From an uncultured Lachnospiraceae bacterium (lineage in GTDB: Bacteria; Bacillota; Clostridia; Lachnospirales; Lachnospiraceae): a DNA stretch of 62,741 bases. Below are positions 62,688 to 62,741 of this stretch, one piece after another. Position 1 is the first letter of the stretch; every line of letters begins with the position of its first letter. Under the pieces are notes generated by a model. That model had not been told where the DNA came from. It saw nothing but the letters and a program-made list of their open reading frames with translations, and searched no databases. The DNA lies in the NCBI GenBank assembly GCA_934401915.1, contig CAKRSV010000012.1:1-62741 (forward strand). Direction: 5' to 3'. A program made the position numbers and the translations under genes.

Positions 62688-62741
62688 TTATAGCTCGCCT
62701 CTCAAACGTGCTTCTATATCAGATGCCGTGTATAACACATC
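62688..62741 (-). CDS. 3' end of a gene cut by the window edge
   Basis: The last 17 codons and stop of a minus-strand frame enter from the right edge, ending SDIEARLRGEL. It lies 31 bases upstream of the VOC start, a spacing that fits an operon. The product cannot be identified. Confidence 0.35.
   Translation of the reverse strand, partial: DVLYTASDIEARLRGEL

Overview
The window looks like chromosome from a Gram-positive gut clostridium of the Lachnospiraceae type. Genus is not determinable by eye. The reasons are strong AGGAGG-type ribosome sites, TTGACA/TATAAT promoters, a T-box ahead of a complete trp operon, YesM/YesN-type sugar sensing, AddAB recombination, a biotin ECF S-component, a LytTR/DUF3021 pair, and a base composition near 50% GC that falls sharply after about 57.5 kb.

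Layout. 1-840: start of a methyltransferase gene and its TetR-type neighbour, with two kinds of operator-like palindromes. 957-2272: remnant of a mobilisation (MobA/MobL) gene. 2817-5613: ABC exporter with a LytTR/DUF3021 regulatory pair. 5663-6358: bioY behind a BirA-type operator. 6508-10934: GH2 glycosidase and a sodium/proline-type symporter. 11118-16514: membrane-lipid genes (glycosyltransferase, plsY) and a heterodimeric ABC exporter. 16701-27338: a sugar-uptake and sugar-sensing block, in which an anchored binding protein, YesM-like kinase, YesN-like regulator and lipoprotein binding protein overlap one another and are followed by a ChvE/MmsA/MmsB-type importer with two permease genes. 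27548-35717: DHH phosphoesterase and addA/addB. 35941-38202: cysK with a long leader that carries a Cys/Met-rich small ORF, and an ECF S-component with a DUF4430 protein.

The complete trpEGDCFBA operon (39879-46389) follows a Trp-specifying T-box. It is bracketed by two nearly identical, same-direction copies of an Rpn-type nuclease gene (38338-39440 and 46480-47522). Downstream are a two-domain hemerythrin, a UPF0340 protein, glycogen phosphorylase, a LacI-type regulator with tandem operators, a DegV protein, a Ca/Na antiporter, a lipoprotein, and a MarR/TSUP pair with an almost consensus promoter overlapped by a perfect palindrome.

From about 57.5 kb to the end the DNA is visibly AT-richer and holds accessory genes: a 24-residue membrane peptide, a CPBP protease with a membrane-anchored MerR regulator, a GNAT enzyme, a frameshifted IS110-family element with a structured non-coding left flank, a multi-span membrane protein and a VOC protein. 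This part is probably acquired.

The signals most worth following are the sulfur-amino-acid-rich leader ORF upstream of cysK, the self-contained sugar three-component system with two binding proteins, the repeat-flanked trp operon, and the MerR/CPBP/small-peptide cassette.
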